NCBI GenBank assembly: GCA_013115145.1
Contig: JAAPAO010000106.1
Location: 1 to 64,000 of the forward strand
From: Perkinsus chesapeaki
Lineage: Eukaryota; Perkinsozoa; Perkinsida; Perkinsidae
Direction of reading: 5' to 3'
DNA length: 64,000 nucleotides
The notes under the pieces are model-generated. The model had not been told where the DNA came from. It saw nothing but the letters and a program-made list of their open reading frames with translations, and searched no databases. Each line of letters begins with the position of its first letter. The stretch's first letter is position 1. Positions 45,555-56,120 of the stretch are shown here, in pieces. A program made the translations under genes and the position numbers.

Positions 45555-47798
45555 CTATAATTTGCTATAAGGACCGCGGCCTTGGATCAACTTATTCGCG
45601 ACAGTTCGTAACAAACGGTCAACCTCTGGCTGCTTTACGTAAACCTCAGCGATCTTGATTAATTCATCTAGACTAGTATCATCAGCCTCGTCCAGTTCCA
45701 CGGGTCTCGGAAGGTCTGGTTGCAGTCTATAATAGACCTCTGTATCTAATATGTCCGCTAGTATATGAGATGTTACTTCAGTTGAGGTTGCACTGTATAC
45801 CATTGCCAGAAGATCTCTGGTGATCGAATATAAACCTGCTTTGGCAGTGTAAGTAGCACCAAGCTTCTCAATAGGGACTCTACCAGTACCAATGCTTAAT
45901 AGACAATCGACACTTCTATTAGGGAAGATTCTAGCAGCCTCATGGAGAGCAAGGTGAGCAGGGTTATTAGCAACAAGAGCACCATCTTGGATCACTCTGC
46001 CGTCTTCGAGGACAACAGGAGCAAAATAAACCGGAGCTGCGGTGGTGGCACGAGCACACTGATAGATAGGCAGATTGCGGTCACCTTGATACCGGCTGCT
46101 GTTAGACTCGGGGTAGTTGTAATTGCGAAATAGAAAAGGTTCCGGTGGTGACACAGTTGTTAAGGCTGTCACCACAGCTACCTTTGTTGAACTACCACAC
46201 AGTGCAGTTGTATCCAACATAGATAGTTCACCGTAAATCTGACGGAGATAACGACTCATCGCACGACTGTCATGCTTTTCCCCTTTAAAGAAGATTCGTA
46301 ATAGCTTTTCAAGTGAGCCTAGGGTGCCTCCTTTTGAGAACGCAGCCACACTTATATCTCTGGCAACTGCCGAGCTGGTGTCCAATGGTAAATTAAGACA
46401 CCCAATACCAAGCGCCACAAGCCCTCCAGCACTTGTACCAACAATCAGATCGAAATATTGGCTTATACGTTGACTTGGAAGGTATTTACCTAGAGCTTTG
46501 AGGATCGCTAATGTTAGCAGAGATCGGCTGCCCCCGCCGTCCAGGGCTAATATACGAATACCTCTATCTTGGTTAGATGGAGCAGAAGGAGGAGGAGGTG
46601 GTCTGGTATATCCAACAGCACGCTTGAACCATGAGCCCAATGAAGATAGAAAACCATATGTGTTGTTGTTGTCAACTTCATCGATTGCAGTTGGTGTTAA
46701 AGTCGATAACAGTTGTAACCTCCTCAGCAACAACCCTTGCAAAGGCCCTCCTCCACTGCTAATAACGGTATGTCTGATGATAGGGTATACATCAGCCACG
46801 GCATTGATATAAGACAGCTCCTCCAATGAGCCAGCTCCAGTTAGGGTTGAAGGCAGCGCGTCGAAAGGAATCAGAGGCACCAACGCTGTCGCCAATGCTG
46901 CGCAGCTATCCTTCACAGCTCGGAATAACCGCAAGGCATCGAAGTAACTGAGGCGACATCCTTCTCCACCAGGAGAGGGTAGTAGATCTTCTACACCAAG
47001 TAGAGGGCTTCGGACACCGTGAGCTGCAAGGATTCGGGAGAGGCGTACGAACTGGGGAAGGACCGCCATAGACCCACGTGGTAGTGATGATAAAACGACA
47101 GCACGAGCGATGGTGTCGCCTCCTATCGCCAAGCTGATGAGGATATCGAAATCTACTTGGTCTATTCGACCGTTGGTTTGTACAATGATACAGAGGCATT
47201 GATCCACCAAGACTGATGTAAGGGATGACGGAGGGAGAAGTCGACGTAGCTCATGAACGGTTAACCAAGGATCACCGAGTCGAAGACTGTAGTATGCCCT
47301 TATGGTACTGATGATAGGGGACGGCTCCGGCCAAGTGCATTGCGACAACATATCCACCAGGATGGAACTGATCTTTGGTAGCCAATGGTCGATATCGATT
47401 CCTGCCAGGAGTGAATGCCTCAGCAACACAAGTGCATCCTCAGGCGTTGGTTCTAGTGCATAAAGCACAATACGTCCGACACATAGTCGACGAAGGAGCG
47501 GTATGGCCTCGGATGGTGACACCATAGTAGCAAGGGCGGCACTTAGGAAAGATACTTCGGAAAGTACTTTATCATGTGGCAGATGAGGGATGAGAGTAGG
47601 CCAGTGAAATGCATGAAGCAATGTTGGCATAAAAAAACTAAACAATCGAGGCTTGCCATGGTCTTTATTGTACACACCGGAAACCCGAAACCCAAAAACC
47701 CGGAACTGCGTACCATCACTAATGGCATAATTTCTACTACGAAGGTCCATAGGGTTGGGAGATCGTGATATGATGTATACTGGTAAGAATGTTTCCAT
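45555..47798 (-). CDS. Patatin-like phospholipase (iPLA2 type)
   Basis: An intronless frame that opens at 47861 (768 aa); the Met at 47798 (METFLPVYII) is a likely start. Numbering on the 768-aa frame: residues ~80-400 are a helical, Leu-rich domain; a Pro-rich linker (PPPPPSAPS) precedes the patatin domain. This has the oxyanion loop DGGGSRS (441-447), the Ser-Asp dyad Ser in GTSAGG (Ser477) and Asp in DGALVANNPA (Asp626). CLLSIGTGR follows, as in other family members. It should hydrolyse phospholipid acyl esters. Similar to calcium-independent PLA2/PNPLA8-type enzymes. The downstream LIQGRGPYSKL is the C terminus. Confidence 0.9.
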   Translation of the reverse strand: METFLPVYIISRSPNPMDLRSRNYAISDGTQFRVFGFRVSGVYNKDHGKPRLFSFFMPTLLHAFHWPTLIPHLPHDKVLSEVSFLSAALATMVSPSEAIPLLRRLCVGRIVLYALEPTPEDALVLLRHSLLAGIDIDHWLPKISSILVDMLSQCTWPEPSPIISTIRAYYSLRLGDPWLTVHELRRLLPPSSLTSVLVDQCLCIIVQTNGRIDQVDFDILISLAIGGDTIARAVVLSSLPRGSMAVLPQFVRLSRILAAHGVRSPLLGVEDLLPSPGGEGCRLSYFDALRLFRAVKDSCAALATALVPLIPFDALPSTLTGAGSLEELSYINAVADVYPIIRHTVISSGGGPLQGLLLRRLQLLSTLTPTAIDEVDNNNTYGFLSSLGSWFKRAVGYTRPPPPPSAPSNQDRGIRILALDGGGSRSLLTLAILKALGKYLPSQRISQYFDLIVGTSAGGLVALGIGCLNLPLDTSSAVARDISVAAFSKGGTLGSLEKLLRIFFKGEKHDSRAMSRYLRQIYGELSMLDTTALCGSSTKVAVVTALTTVSPPEPFLFRNYNYPESNSSRYQGDRNLPIYQCARATTAAPVYFAPVVLEDGRVIQDGALVANNPAHLALHEAARIFPNRSVDCLLSIGTGRVPIEKLGATYTAKAGLYSITRDLLAMVYSATSTEVTSHILADILDTEVYYRLQPDLPRPVELDEADDTSLDELIKIAEVYVKQPEVDRLLRTVANKLIQGRGPYSKL

Positions 47799-47852
47799 TA
47801 GATATATTACTACTCTATGAACTGTGAAAATGATTATGCATAATAATATATA

Positions 47853-47945
47853 AAGGTACATAATAATAGGTATAAAATAGGTATATAATAATAGGCATAT
47901 AATAGGTATATAAAGGTATAAATATATAATACATAATAATATTTT
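47853..47945. repeat. AT-rich short direct repeats
   Basis: Degenerate copies of AGGTATATAATA/ATAATAGG repeat over about 90 bases just upstream of the phospholipase gene. Low-complexity; probably a slippage-prone promoter-side tract. Confidence 0.6.
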
Positions 47946-48202
47946 TGGTTCATATTATGGTAAGTCAATGAGCTACCTTATTGATCACCAACTGGGCCAC
48001 AGAAATGTGTATCTGGTAGAACTGGAGTAACAAAGAAGACTATCAAACTCATCATACCGATATACTGCAGGCAGGGTTAGTAGAAAAATTACTAATATTA
48101 TCTTAAGACGTGTCACACTAAACTACCTGGAAGTGCTCGCGCCCGGATGATGACTATCAACTCAATTGAACGAGACAAGAGAAACTATTATTAATGGTGA
48201 TG

Positions 48203-48466
48203 TTACTCCGCAGTGCCCATAAGGTTGAAGTCGAATATATCTCTACTAGGATCGTGCAGATGGTCATCAAGGTCGTAGAGGTCGACGTATCGTAGTGAAG
48301 ATATCATATCAATCACTTCATCACCTAGCATGAATCATGATTTAACAAAAGTGTGGTATGACTTACCAGCCCCTTCCGGTGGCACGGCAGCACAGTCGGA
48401 TGAATCTTTTTTCAAGCCCTCAGATGAGTAACCAACTAGGGTAACCTTCTTGGATCGAACTGGCAT
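48203..48466 (-). CDS. Small conserved-looking acidic protein, 73 aa
   Basis: Two exons (48367-48466, 48203-48324) separated by a 42-nt GT-AG intron join in frame. The protein begins MPVRSKKVTLVGYSSEGLKK, contains DEVIDMISSLRYVDLYDLDD and ends IFDFNLMGTAE. The basic N terminus and acidic C terminus are clear. No family recognised. The gene model is supported by start, splice sites, phase and stop all fitting. Confidence 0.6.
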
Positions 48467-50104
48467 CTAAACAAAGATCCCAAAATAATATTTTTTCGCT
48501 CAAGTTTTGTGAGTTGAAATTTTCAAACGTGACAGTAAACAGTAAATCGATCAACCGTTTCATGACTAACTATTGATATCTCGGCACGCGGAACCTGTAT
48601 TAGCTGCGTCCAGTTGATAAGGAATATCACTACTTTCGAGAAGGGAGTGTTATGACTCCGCACAGCTTGCAGTATACCGAATAGTCTAACTCAGAATTCC
48701 TGAGCGTCGAGCATACTATCTGATTTTCAACGTCAAGAACGGAAAAACGGTATAATTTTGATTAATACTTCGAATTTAAAACTGTCATGGGTTTGTGCAG
48801 AAGACTCCAGGATTCTATCCACCACTGGGAAAGGCTTCTAAGTTCAAACGCTTTCCTCTAGCACCATTTGAGAGTCTACGAGGTTGAAGCTCGAATCAGT
48901 GAACCAAAAAGATATCCCCACTTACACAGTATACAATAACCGCGCCATATTTCCCGAGAGCACTAGCCATCTGACGCACTGCTGCAGTAGGCTTAGATGA
49001 CGAGGTGTAACTGATCACTAGTAACCAAGTGAAAGTATTATATTACTACATAGCCAGAATCTTAAGGCTCCCCTTCTTATCACAGTACGTCTGAACCAGG
49101 GACAACCCCAGCTTCATAACAGGGGTCCCAATTACACCACAGTGAAATAAAGGCACTGCCTCGGTTATTTGATCTGGTAATAATAAATACTATAATAATA
49201 ACGTAAATAATACTACCTTCTGAAGGCCCCAATAACAAACCAACGACTTCATCCTGCTCGTGCCTGAATATACAGTACTCATCTCTCAACTTCCTATATA
49301 ATACGGCGCGGCCCCCGGCGGATGACGAAGGCTTCCCGTATTTCACTATGTGTAACCAAAAGTGGGTTGAATACATACAACTTGGTTCGATAATAACAAC
49401 AATGAGCCGTAGACTGTTCCAATATAAAACTAGTAGTAGTAGTTAAAGAAAATATGTGTAATCACGGACGACATATAATCTTGCCTGCTTGCCAGGGAAT
49501 GGTTACAAAAAATACAAAATTCATATCTTGATGAAAATAGGTGTGAATATCACCAATGACAGCGATCCTGCCGATTCTTTCGTTCAACATTAATTCCCTT
49601 TTTCTACCCGACAGTCCATTAGTCGATCCTTGAAAGTAGAGACAACTGTGAGCACTGTGTGTAATAGTATACCACCATTTACCCCTCCCGCCCCTAATAT
49701 ATTACTTAACAGCATGCAGCTGTGGCTTAGCGTAGGCCTCTAGACTAAAGGTCTGCTTAGTTGGTGACATATAACAATAGTTAAAACTGTTTTATTAATA
49801 GAAGTCAGTGATGATGTAATGTCGATGTGTTGTAGAAATGACAAACAAATCCAGGTTGGAAAGAGTCAGAGAAGCAAGGTGCAAATACTACCGCAGACCG
49901 CTATTATATGTTTTATTGGTTTTTAGTAATTTATATACCATAATCAGTGATACTACGATTACTAGTAAAAAGTTACTTGTAAAAATTCTTCATATTTGTT
50001 TACTATTAAGAGTATCCCTATTTATAACCACTTCAACTCAATAACTCGACCCTCCTGGTGATAGTAACAGAAATGCCATTGTATACAGTTTGTTATCATT
50101 AGTA
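48467..50104. other. Long gene-poor region
   Basis: About 1.6 kb with a tRNA-like fragment (49084-49146) and otherwise no supported gene. An open plus-strand stretch at 49.8-50.0 kb is AT-rich and without motifs. Confidence 0.4.
49084..49146 (-). other. tRNA-like fragment
   Basis: On the minus strand: TGGTGTAATTGGGACCCC (D-arm/A-box-like), a possible anticodon arm CCCC..GGGG, and CCTGGTTCAGAC (weak B-box). The acceptor stem does not pair. Most likely a decayed tRNA or tRNA-derived element. Confidence 0.35.
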
Positions 50105-51337
50105 TTAATCACTCTGTCGAAATTGAGGTAGCGCTGTCGAGCCCATATCTTTCAAGTCCTTCGTGAACTGGTCGAATATACTTGCATTCAGGGCCTATAA
50201 ACGAAGACAACCAGCTATAAATCAACACTGTTAATAATCAACTTTGCCGATACAGAGAATCCCATGGCACTACTTCCGAAAGTAAAACTCATGAGTATGA
50301 TATAGCAGATATCAAACAGAAGCTATAGAAAAGGGTTTATATAAATATAATTAAGTGACATCAATAATTATTAATATAATATCCAAAAAACATTATCGAC
50401 TAGACCACAATATCATATTAATTCGAAGTACAGAACTTCTATTGCCACGCATGTGGGAGCATATACAAGCAACGGTGATATCGGTTATGTAACTAGTATT
50501 GAGGATGACCGAGCCGAAGTACAGTAGTAAGAAAATAGTAATGTTCCCGGTGAAGTTCGGTGAAGGTATATCCTATCACACTGGGACACCTTCGTTAAAG
50601 AGACAGATATATATTTTAGTAACAAAAAGCAGTTACTGGTATTATACTGTAATAAAAAAAACATACACTAGTGACAAATTAATATTAATGATTACGAACA
50701 GGAATAATAGTTATAATTATTAGAACTATCCCAATCTGAGTTCCCATTATTAGGCACTCCTCGCCCTCCCTTTATTACCTCACTCCACCATTTTTTACCG
50801 TCTTTCATTTCTGGGGCAAAGTATCCAGGTCCACTGATGGGAGAGGAGTACCAAAGCTGATGAAGATATTGTGAAACTATTCAAAACAGCAATCACATTA
50901 CAAGCTTGCTGGCGTCATGCTTGTTAATAACAAAAGTCTGACCGTCGTCTGTTTCTACCTCCAACACTCCACCGTCGTGGAGATCTACGCCCGATATCTT
51001 TGATCCTAAAGTTCATTATAAAACACAACCTACGGCGATTTTAATACCGTCTTTTTCACAGGCCTGGTCAACAGCATCAAAAAGAGTATCCAATACTCCA
51101 TCAGCCCGGGAATCATACTCATCACCGTCCATCTCGATGGCATCTGAGGGTGTCACCTAATTGAACATGATTGGAGGAAAGAGCGGTATGACTTACCGAG
51201 CCATGATGCATTTCTGTAGAGAAGAATCTACCTGCCGTTGTTGCTGTTGCTCTTGAAGCTACTGTTGTGAATGCCCCTCTGGCAAGAATTCTGGAGCAGC
51301 TCCTGGCGGCAGACTGGCGAACGAGGCTTGCGAACAT
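50105..51337 (-). CDS. FXN: Frataxin
   Basis: The N terminus MFASLVRQSAARSCSRILAR followed by RATATTAGRFFSTE is a textbook mitochondrial presequence. Mature parts: DSRADGVLDTLFDAVDQACE (helix 1, acidic), LHDGGVLEVETDDGQTFVIN (strands 1-3), QLWYSSPISGPGYF (the conserved frataxin WxSSPxSGP motif), then KDGKKWW, and a last exon ASIFDQFTKDLKDM. Frataxin regulates iron-sulfur cluster assembly in mitochondria. The last intron (50195-50778) is 584 nt, more than ten times the local norm, yet the phase fits (0/0) and splice ends are GT..AG. Confidence 0.88.
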
Positions 51338-51597
51338 TTAAGAGGATAAATTAATAAAAACACTCCACCATTAACAATTTTGCCGTTATTAGTTATAACT
51401 AGGCAACTTAGATTAAAAATTTTTCAATCCAAATCGATCATCAGTGATTTTGAAACTCAGGTGCACTGGATTGATGCTTCGCTTTTAAGCCTGAAGTTCA
51501 AACGGTGTAGACAGACTCTGCCCACTAAAAACAAAATACAATTTCCAGATCAGAAATTTTGAGAATGTTGAAGTATAATGTTTGTCATTAAAAAGTC

Positions 51598-53175
51598 TCA
51601 TGACGCAGCTGCTCCGCTTTCTTGGTCCAATATAGGAGCGTACAGGGTTAATCTCCTACGACTCCGCCACGCCTCCACAGCTGATACCGCTCTCTTCCCC
51701 AAGCCTCTAAAACTTAACAATATGACCATGGTAACATAAGTACAGCATAGGATAGGCAGTAGGTCCCCTATTATAGTATATATAGTCCCAGAGCCACCAA
51801 GCTGTACTTCACCAACTAGAGCATTTTCAAGGGCCTCTGTGCTTTGGAAATGTGCCACTACCTTCCCTTTGCCGTCTACTATGGCCGAGTCCCATGCCCC
51901 GTCTGCTTTAACAATTGGTATATTATTCTCGATCGCTCTAAGAACACTCACACCATAATGATTACGCATGGCACTCCAGTCATTCGACGGATTTAGTATA
52001 ATCGATGCCCCCAGAGCAGCGAGTTCTCTAGCTGTAGCAGTAAAGTCCATATCGTAACAGATAAGAGTTCCGGCTTTTCCTATAGTGCCAGACACAGGGA
52101 CATCTGAAGTGATAGAGCCCATAGATGAGGGCAGATGAAATAGAGGATAACCGTATTTAGCAGAGCTCTTCTCTCCTGCAACCCAGAAAGGATACTGCTT
52201 ACCATAAACACTAATAACTTGACCTTCGTTATTTATAGTGATAGCTAGATTTTGTTGAGGGTAAACAGTAGCTCCTAATGTTAGGAAAATACCTAATCGT
52301 TCAACCACAGGAGATATCTGTTTGTCTATATAAAGATGGAGACTAGATTGATCAGAGAAGCCACTAAGCCATGCCTCGGGCCATACTACTATCTTGGCTC
52401 TACCATCTCCAGCGGCCCATTCGGTCAGGTTTAGCATGCGCTCCACGCTACCGTTGCAGGGCAGGCGACCACCCACATGGATGATCTCCGATCGGCCTCC
52501 ACAAGCGTTAGGTAGGAGAGCTCCAGGTGTGATAGTGGCAACTGTGATGGCTTCTCGACCGACGTTATGGTCTACTGAGAATAATAATATGCTTACCACA
52601 ACCCAGACGGTAAGGTCAAACGCTGCCCTAGTTATGTACTTGTAATTTTTAGATGATACAAATGACGCTATAGAAGCGTTGGTGTACATTACCATGAGCT
52701 CAAGGCCAAAGACACCGAAGATTGATATTGGCTGGAGTAAAGCAGGCGCTACATATAGAGGAGTGCACAGGAGCTCGAAAGTACCCAAAGGGCCACTGAG
52801 GCCATACCACATAGCTGTCCACAGAATAGAGCAACGGAGAGGCTCTGATTTGGTATTAGGTTGAGCGAAGACCAGCTTATCTATTATCACTAATATAGAC
52901 CATAAACCTGCTATAACTATTCCAAGACATAGACCTATTAAAAGAGGGAAGCCTTGGATTGAGCATCTTATCATAGCTGTTACCGGAAAAACTATAAGTA
53001 CTGTTATAGGGGCCTTGTCTTGAGCAACAAGTAGGGGTACTAGAGCTATAAAGCACAAAGGCCAGAGCTCAATTATAGTACTAGTAGTCGGTAAATGGAC
53101 AGATCTACAGTTATCTAATATAGCAGTCGACAATCCTAATAGTAACAATCTCCATGGTGGGAATTGAAGCCTCAT
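51598..53175 (-). CDS. Apolipoprotein N-acyltransferase (Lnt)-like membrane enzyme
   Basis: A single 525-aa exon. The N-terminal ~200 residues contain about six to seven membrane segments (for example LCFIALVPLLV, LLIGLCLGIVIAGLWSILVI). A nitrilase-fold domain follows with the full catalytic set: VVWPEAW (Glu267), YGKQYPF (Lys326) and LICYDMDF (Cys373), then NPSNDW. A C-terminal membrane segment (LLPILCCTYVTMVILLSF) ends the protein. This is the architecture of bacterial Lnt, which acylates lipoproteins. In a eukaryote the acceptor is unknown. Absence of introns, unusual here, fits acquisition by transfer or reverse transcription. Confidence 0.88.
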   Translation of the reverse strand: MRLQFPPWRLLLLGLSTAILDNCRSVHLPTTSTIIELWPLCFIALVPLLVAQDKAPITVLIVFPVTAMIRCSIQGFPLLIGLCLGIVIAGLWSILVIIDKLVFAQPNTKSEPLRCSILWTAMWYGLSGPLGTFELLCTPLYVAPALLQPISIFGVFGLELMVMYTNASIASFVSSKNYKYITRAAFDLTVWVVVSILLFSVDHNVGREAITVATITPGALLPNACGGRSEIIHVGGRLPCNGSVERMLNLTEWAAGDGRAKIVVWPEAWLSGFSDQSSLHLYIDKQISPVVERLGIFLTLGATVYPQQNLAITINNEGQVISVYGKQYPFWVAGEKSSAKYGYPLFHLPSSMGSITSDVPVSGTIGKAGTLICYDMDFTATARELAALGASIILNPSNDWSAMRNHYGVSVLRAIENNIPIVKADGAWDSAIVDGKGKVVAHFQSTEALENALVGEVQLGGSGTIYTIIGDLLPILCCTYVTMVILLSFRGLGKRAVSAVEAWRSRRRLTLYAPILDQESGAAAS

Positions 53176-53269
53176 AAGATAATAACCTGGAGGACATCAA
53201 TTCATCTAAGAACCGACGAAGCCAGTACAACATGATAAGATACGCTGAGGCAAGCGAAAAAGTTTGCAA

Positions 53270-53342
53270 ACTGTCCAGCCCGAGATTCGAACTCGGAGCC
53301 TAGGGCACGAAAGTCGGCCGCTCTACCGCTACGCCAAACCGA
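53270..53342 (-). other. tRNA-like sequence with a broken anticodon arm
   Basis: On the minus strand: acceptor GTTTGGC pairs with GCTGGAC (with wobble), a D-arm/A-box GCGTAGCGGTAGAGC, and a perfect T arm CCGAG-TTCGAAT-CTCGG. The anticodon region CGACTTTCGTGCCC does not form a proper stem. Probably a pseudo-tRNA or tRNA-derived element; a real gene is not excluded. Confidence 0.5.
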
Positions 53343-53385
53343 CGGAAATTCCGAAACTTATTTTTTCGGAGGCCGTTTGTTAGCC

Positions 53386-54115
53386 CACTTTCGAATTCAA
53401 TAACTTGCATGATTCAAGAGAATGTGTTCCACATAGAGATGCCCATATAGTCATCTGGTTATACTCAAAAGGAGACGATATGAGAAGGTGAGACGAAGCC
53501 AAGACATGAATAGCCAAAAAATTGACACCCGCGGCCGTACTACTTGATAAATTAGGGCTGCCGGGGGTGTCAAATTCTGAGTCAACATTTTTGACCGTCA
53601 AAAATGTTGACTCAAAATTTGATTTATTGGTTGCAAGTTTCATCCCGGGCAATTAGTTGATGACTTTAGTGTGATAGTGGAGGATACCCCATATAGAAGG
53701 AATTGGTATTAATAGAGTACGCACGATACTCAAGATACTGCATGTTCATTATTTTTCGGAGTGCATTTTTAACACAATTCCATCACACACTAGCGATGTC
53801 CTGTTGTATATACTGTTACTAGGCAGCCATCCCATGGTCGCTTGGAGCTTGAAGAGGCTGAAGGATTGAAATTGTAAAGTCTTGAATCATTCGAGAGAAT
53901 GTGCCTCGCATAGAGATCTCCGTGTGATCGACTGACTCCTTACAAAGTCGCCAACGTAACATATTATTCGCCAATTGTAGTAGGAAGGTCATCAGTGATG
54001 AAATTCTGACATATCTGAACAATCCACTTGAAGCCTCGTGACAGACTGGCACGGATCGTCGCGACTATCATACACTAGCGCTGTCCTGTTGTTGTATATA
54101 TTGTTACTAGGCAAT
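53386..54115. repeat. Degenerate duplicated segment
   Basis: Two related blocks upstream of the RNR gene. One pair: GAGAATGTGTTCCACATAGA (near 53419) and GAGAATGTGCCTCGCATAGA (near 53896). Another pair: CACTAGCGATGTCCTGTTGT (near 53789) and CACTAGCGCTGTCCTGTTGT (near 54072), both followed by ...TGTTACTAGGCA. The coding frames of the two copies differ and contain stops, so they are decayed. Confidence 0.55.
53571..53621. repeat. 51-bp near-perfect palindrome
   Basis: The arm 53571-53595 (CAAATTCTGAGTCAACATTT, then TTGAC) and the arm 53597-53621 are reverse complements with one mismatch and a 1-base centre. A second, shorter inverted pair flanks it on the left (TTGACACCC at 53522 with GGGTGTCAA at 53565). 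Confidence 0.95.
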
Positions 54116-54136
54116 TGCCGTATAGTCTCCTCTGTA

Positions 54137-55718
54137 ATGTCGGTAAGCTCAGTCAGTGACGGCATAAGCTGCCCACCAGAGATGAGCTTGAGTGAGAAGA
54201 TGAAGGCTCTAGAGCCCCAAGAAGACCTCCTTAAACCTAATCCACATAGATATGTCCTCTTCCCGGTTCATTATGATGCTATATGGAAAATGTAGGCTTA
54301 TATTAACAAGTATCTTTCGCTATCCCTTATTCAGGTATAAGCAGCACGAAGCTTCGTTCTGGACAGCTGAGGAGATAGATTTGGGTCAGGATCTTAGGGA
54401 TTGGGACAACCTCAGTGACAAGGAGCAGCACTTCATCAAGAATGTAAGCACTTCTCATAGCAGAGTTCTCAGCAACTACTTGAGCAGGTGTTGGCATTTT
54501 TCGCGGCAAGTGACGGTATTGTTATGGAGAACCTAGCTTCCAAGTTCTCCTGTGAAGTACAGATACCCGAGGCCAGGGCATTTTACGGCTTCCAGACGGG
54601 GATGGAGACCATACATTCTGAGACGTAAGATAATTCCTGTTTAGTACTGCTACTACCTATCTCCCGACAGTTCTCAAAGATGCTACTACTACCTCCTCAG
54701 TTACTCGTTACTCATCGACACCTTTATTGATGATGCTCAAGAGAAGGAGCGTATCTTCGAGGCTATCGAGACGATCCCCTCGGTGCAACATAAAGCTGAG
54801 TGGGCTCTAGCCTGGATCAATGACGACAACTGTTTTGCTGAGAGACTGGTAAGGGATAACCACAACAGTGCTGTGCTGTAATGGCGTCCTCTTTAGGTGG
54901 CCTATGCATGTGTCGAAGGTATCCTATTTTCTGGATCGTTCTGTGCGTTGTTTTGGCTTAAGAAGCGAGGACTTATGCCTGGTTTGACATTCTCAAATGA
55001 GCAGATATCTCGTGATGAAGGTAAGCTACCTTGGTGATGTACATTGTCAATGAAATGCCATGGGTAGGAGTGAAGTTTTTCAGAAGTATGCATTAATATA
55101 TCATCATCATTCGGTTAATAACATATCTATTACTATATTACCATCAATAACATATCTATTACTACCGTTATTCCCTCTGATTAGGTCTTCATACCGACTT
55201 CAGCTGTCTATTATATAATATGTTAAAGTATACTAGACTACCTGAGGATCGAGTACATGATATTGTTAGAGTAAGCACACACACCACCAAAAAGAGTATC
55301 TTATGAAAATTCTTCAGAGTGCGGTTACCGTCGAAAGGGAGTTCATCACCGATTCCCTCCCCGTCGGTTTAATCGGTATGAATTCTGACCTTATGTGCCG
55401 CTACATTGAATTTGTTGCAGATAGATTGTTAGTGGTAATAATATTAATAATACCGTATTTCCGTCAAATCATCGTCAGGCGCTGGGGTACAATAAGACGT
55501 ACTTCAGCACTAATCCATTTGATTGGATGTCAATGATATCCATGCAAGGGAAGACTAACTTCTTCGAGAAAAGAGTTGGTAAGGGCATTTTCATACCAGC
55601 TTTCTGCCAACTCTTATCAGGGGAATACCAGAAGCACGGCGTGATGGCGTCAGTTGCGGCCTCCGGCGGTGATTCCTCGGAAAACGGCGCCGAGTTCTCG
55701 TTGGATGAAGATTTCTAA
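54137..55718 (+). CDS. RRM2: Ribonucleotide reductase small subunit R2 (class Ia)
   Basis: Nine exons (54137-54291, 54335-54443, 54488-54624, 54701-54848, 54897-55020, 55185-55270, 55318-55431, 55479-55578, 55621-55718) give 356 aa. Typical R2 blocks: [34 protein letters not shown] (Asp ligand), [20 protein letters not shown] (Glu and His ligands and the radical Tyr), [40 protein letters not shown] (Glu and His ligands) and [20 protein letters not shown]. The C terminus FSLDEDF is the R1-binding tail. The third intron uses the acceptor at 54700, which restores HSETYSLLID. Provides dNTPs for DNA synthesis. The start is the Met at 54137. Confidence 0.96.
55117..55170 (+). repeat. Direct repeat in RNR intron 5
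   Basis: AATAACATATCTATTACTA occurs twice, 29 bases apart, inside the 164-nt fifth intron. It accounts for part of the larger intron size. Confidence 0.8.
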
Positions 55719-56120
55719 ACCTTACCGTAATTGGTATGAAGCTTAGTAATGGTCAGTAGGACCACTGGTACATTCCTTGGCTGTGAGTATCTTATTATTG
55801 TTGTTGTCATTGAACCACGTTATCAGATTTCTTATTGAAAGTGGTATTGTGTGAATAGTGCAGACTGGCAAGTGTAATATGGATTCCAACACAAAGAAGA
55901 ACAAATGAGCTTATCACTGCTGAAGTGTCATCAATGTTGATGCACTTTATTGATCGCAAGTATATCCCATAATAGTGATAATCTTACTACTAATCTTCAA
56001 TTATAAATATATCACATTCTCAGCAACTTACGTTTTCTGAGGATTTGGGATATATATAACATATCTCGCCGTTCTGACCATCTGATCACTTAATCCAATT
56101 CATAGACTCAATTCTTTGCA
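55719..56120. other. Intergenic, nothing supported
   Basis: About 400 AT-rich bases following the RNR gene; presumably the promoter of the next plus-strand gene. Confidence 0.4.

Noticed and set aside
49722-49790. Possible tRNA (GTGGCTTAGCGTAGG ... AGACTAAAGGTCT)
   Set aside because: No T arm with TTCRA and no acceptor pairing.
54661-54700. Ten-residue Tyr-rich insertion next to the radical Tyr of RNR R2
   Set aside because: It disappears if the acceptor at 54700 is used, restoring the conserved HSETYSLLID; the first AG is simply not the splice site.
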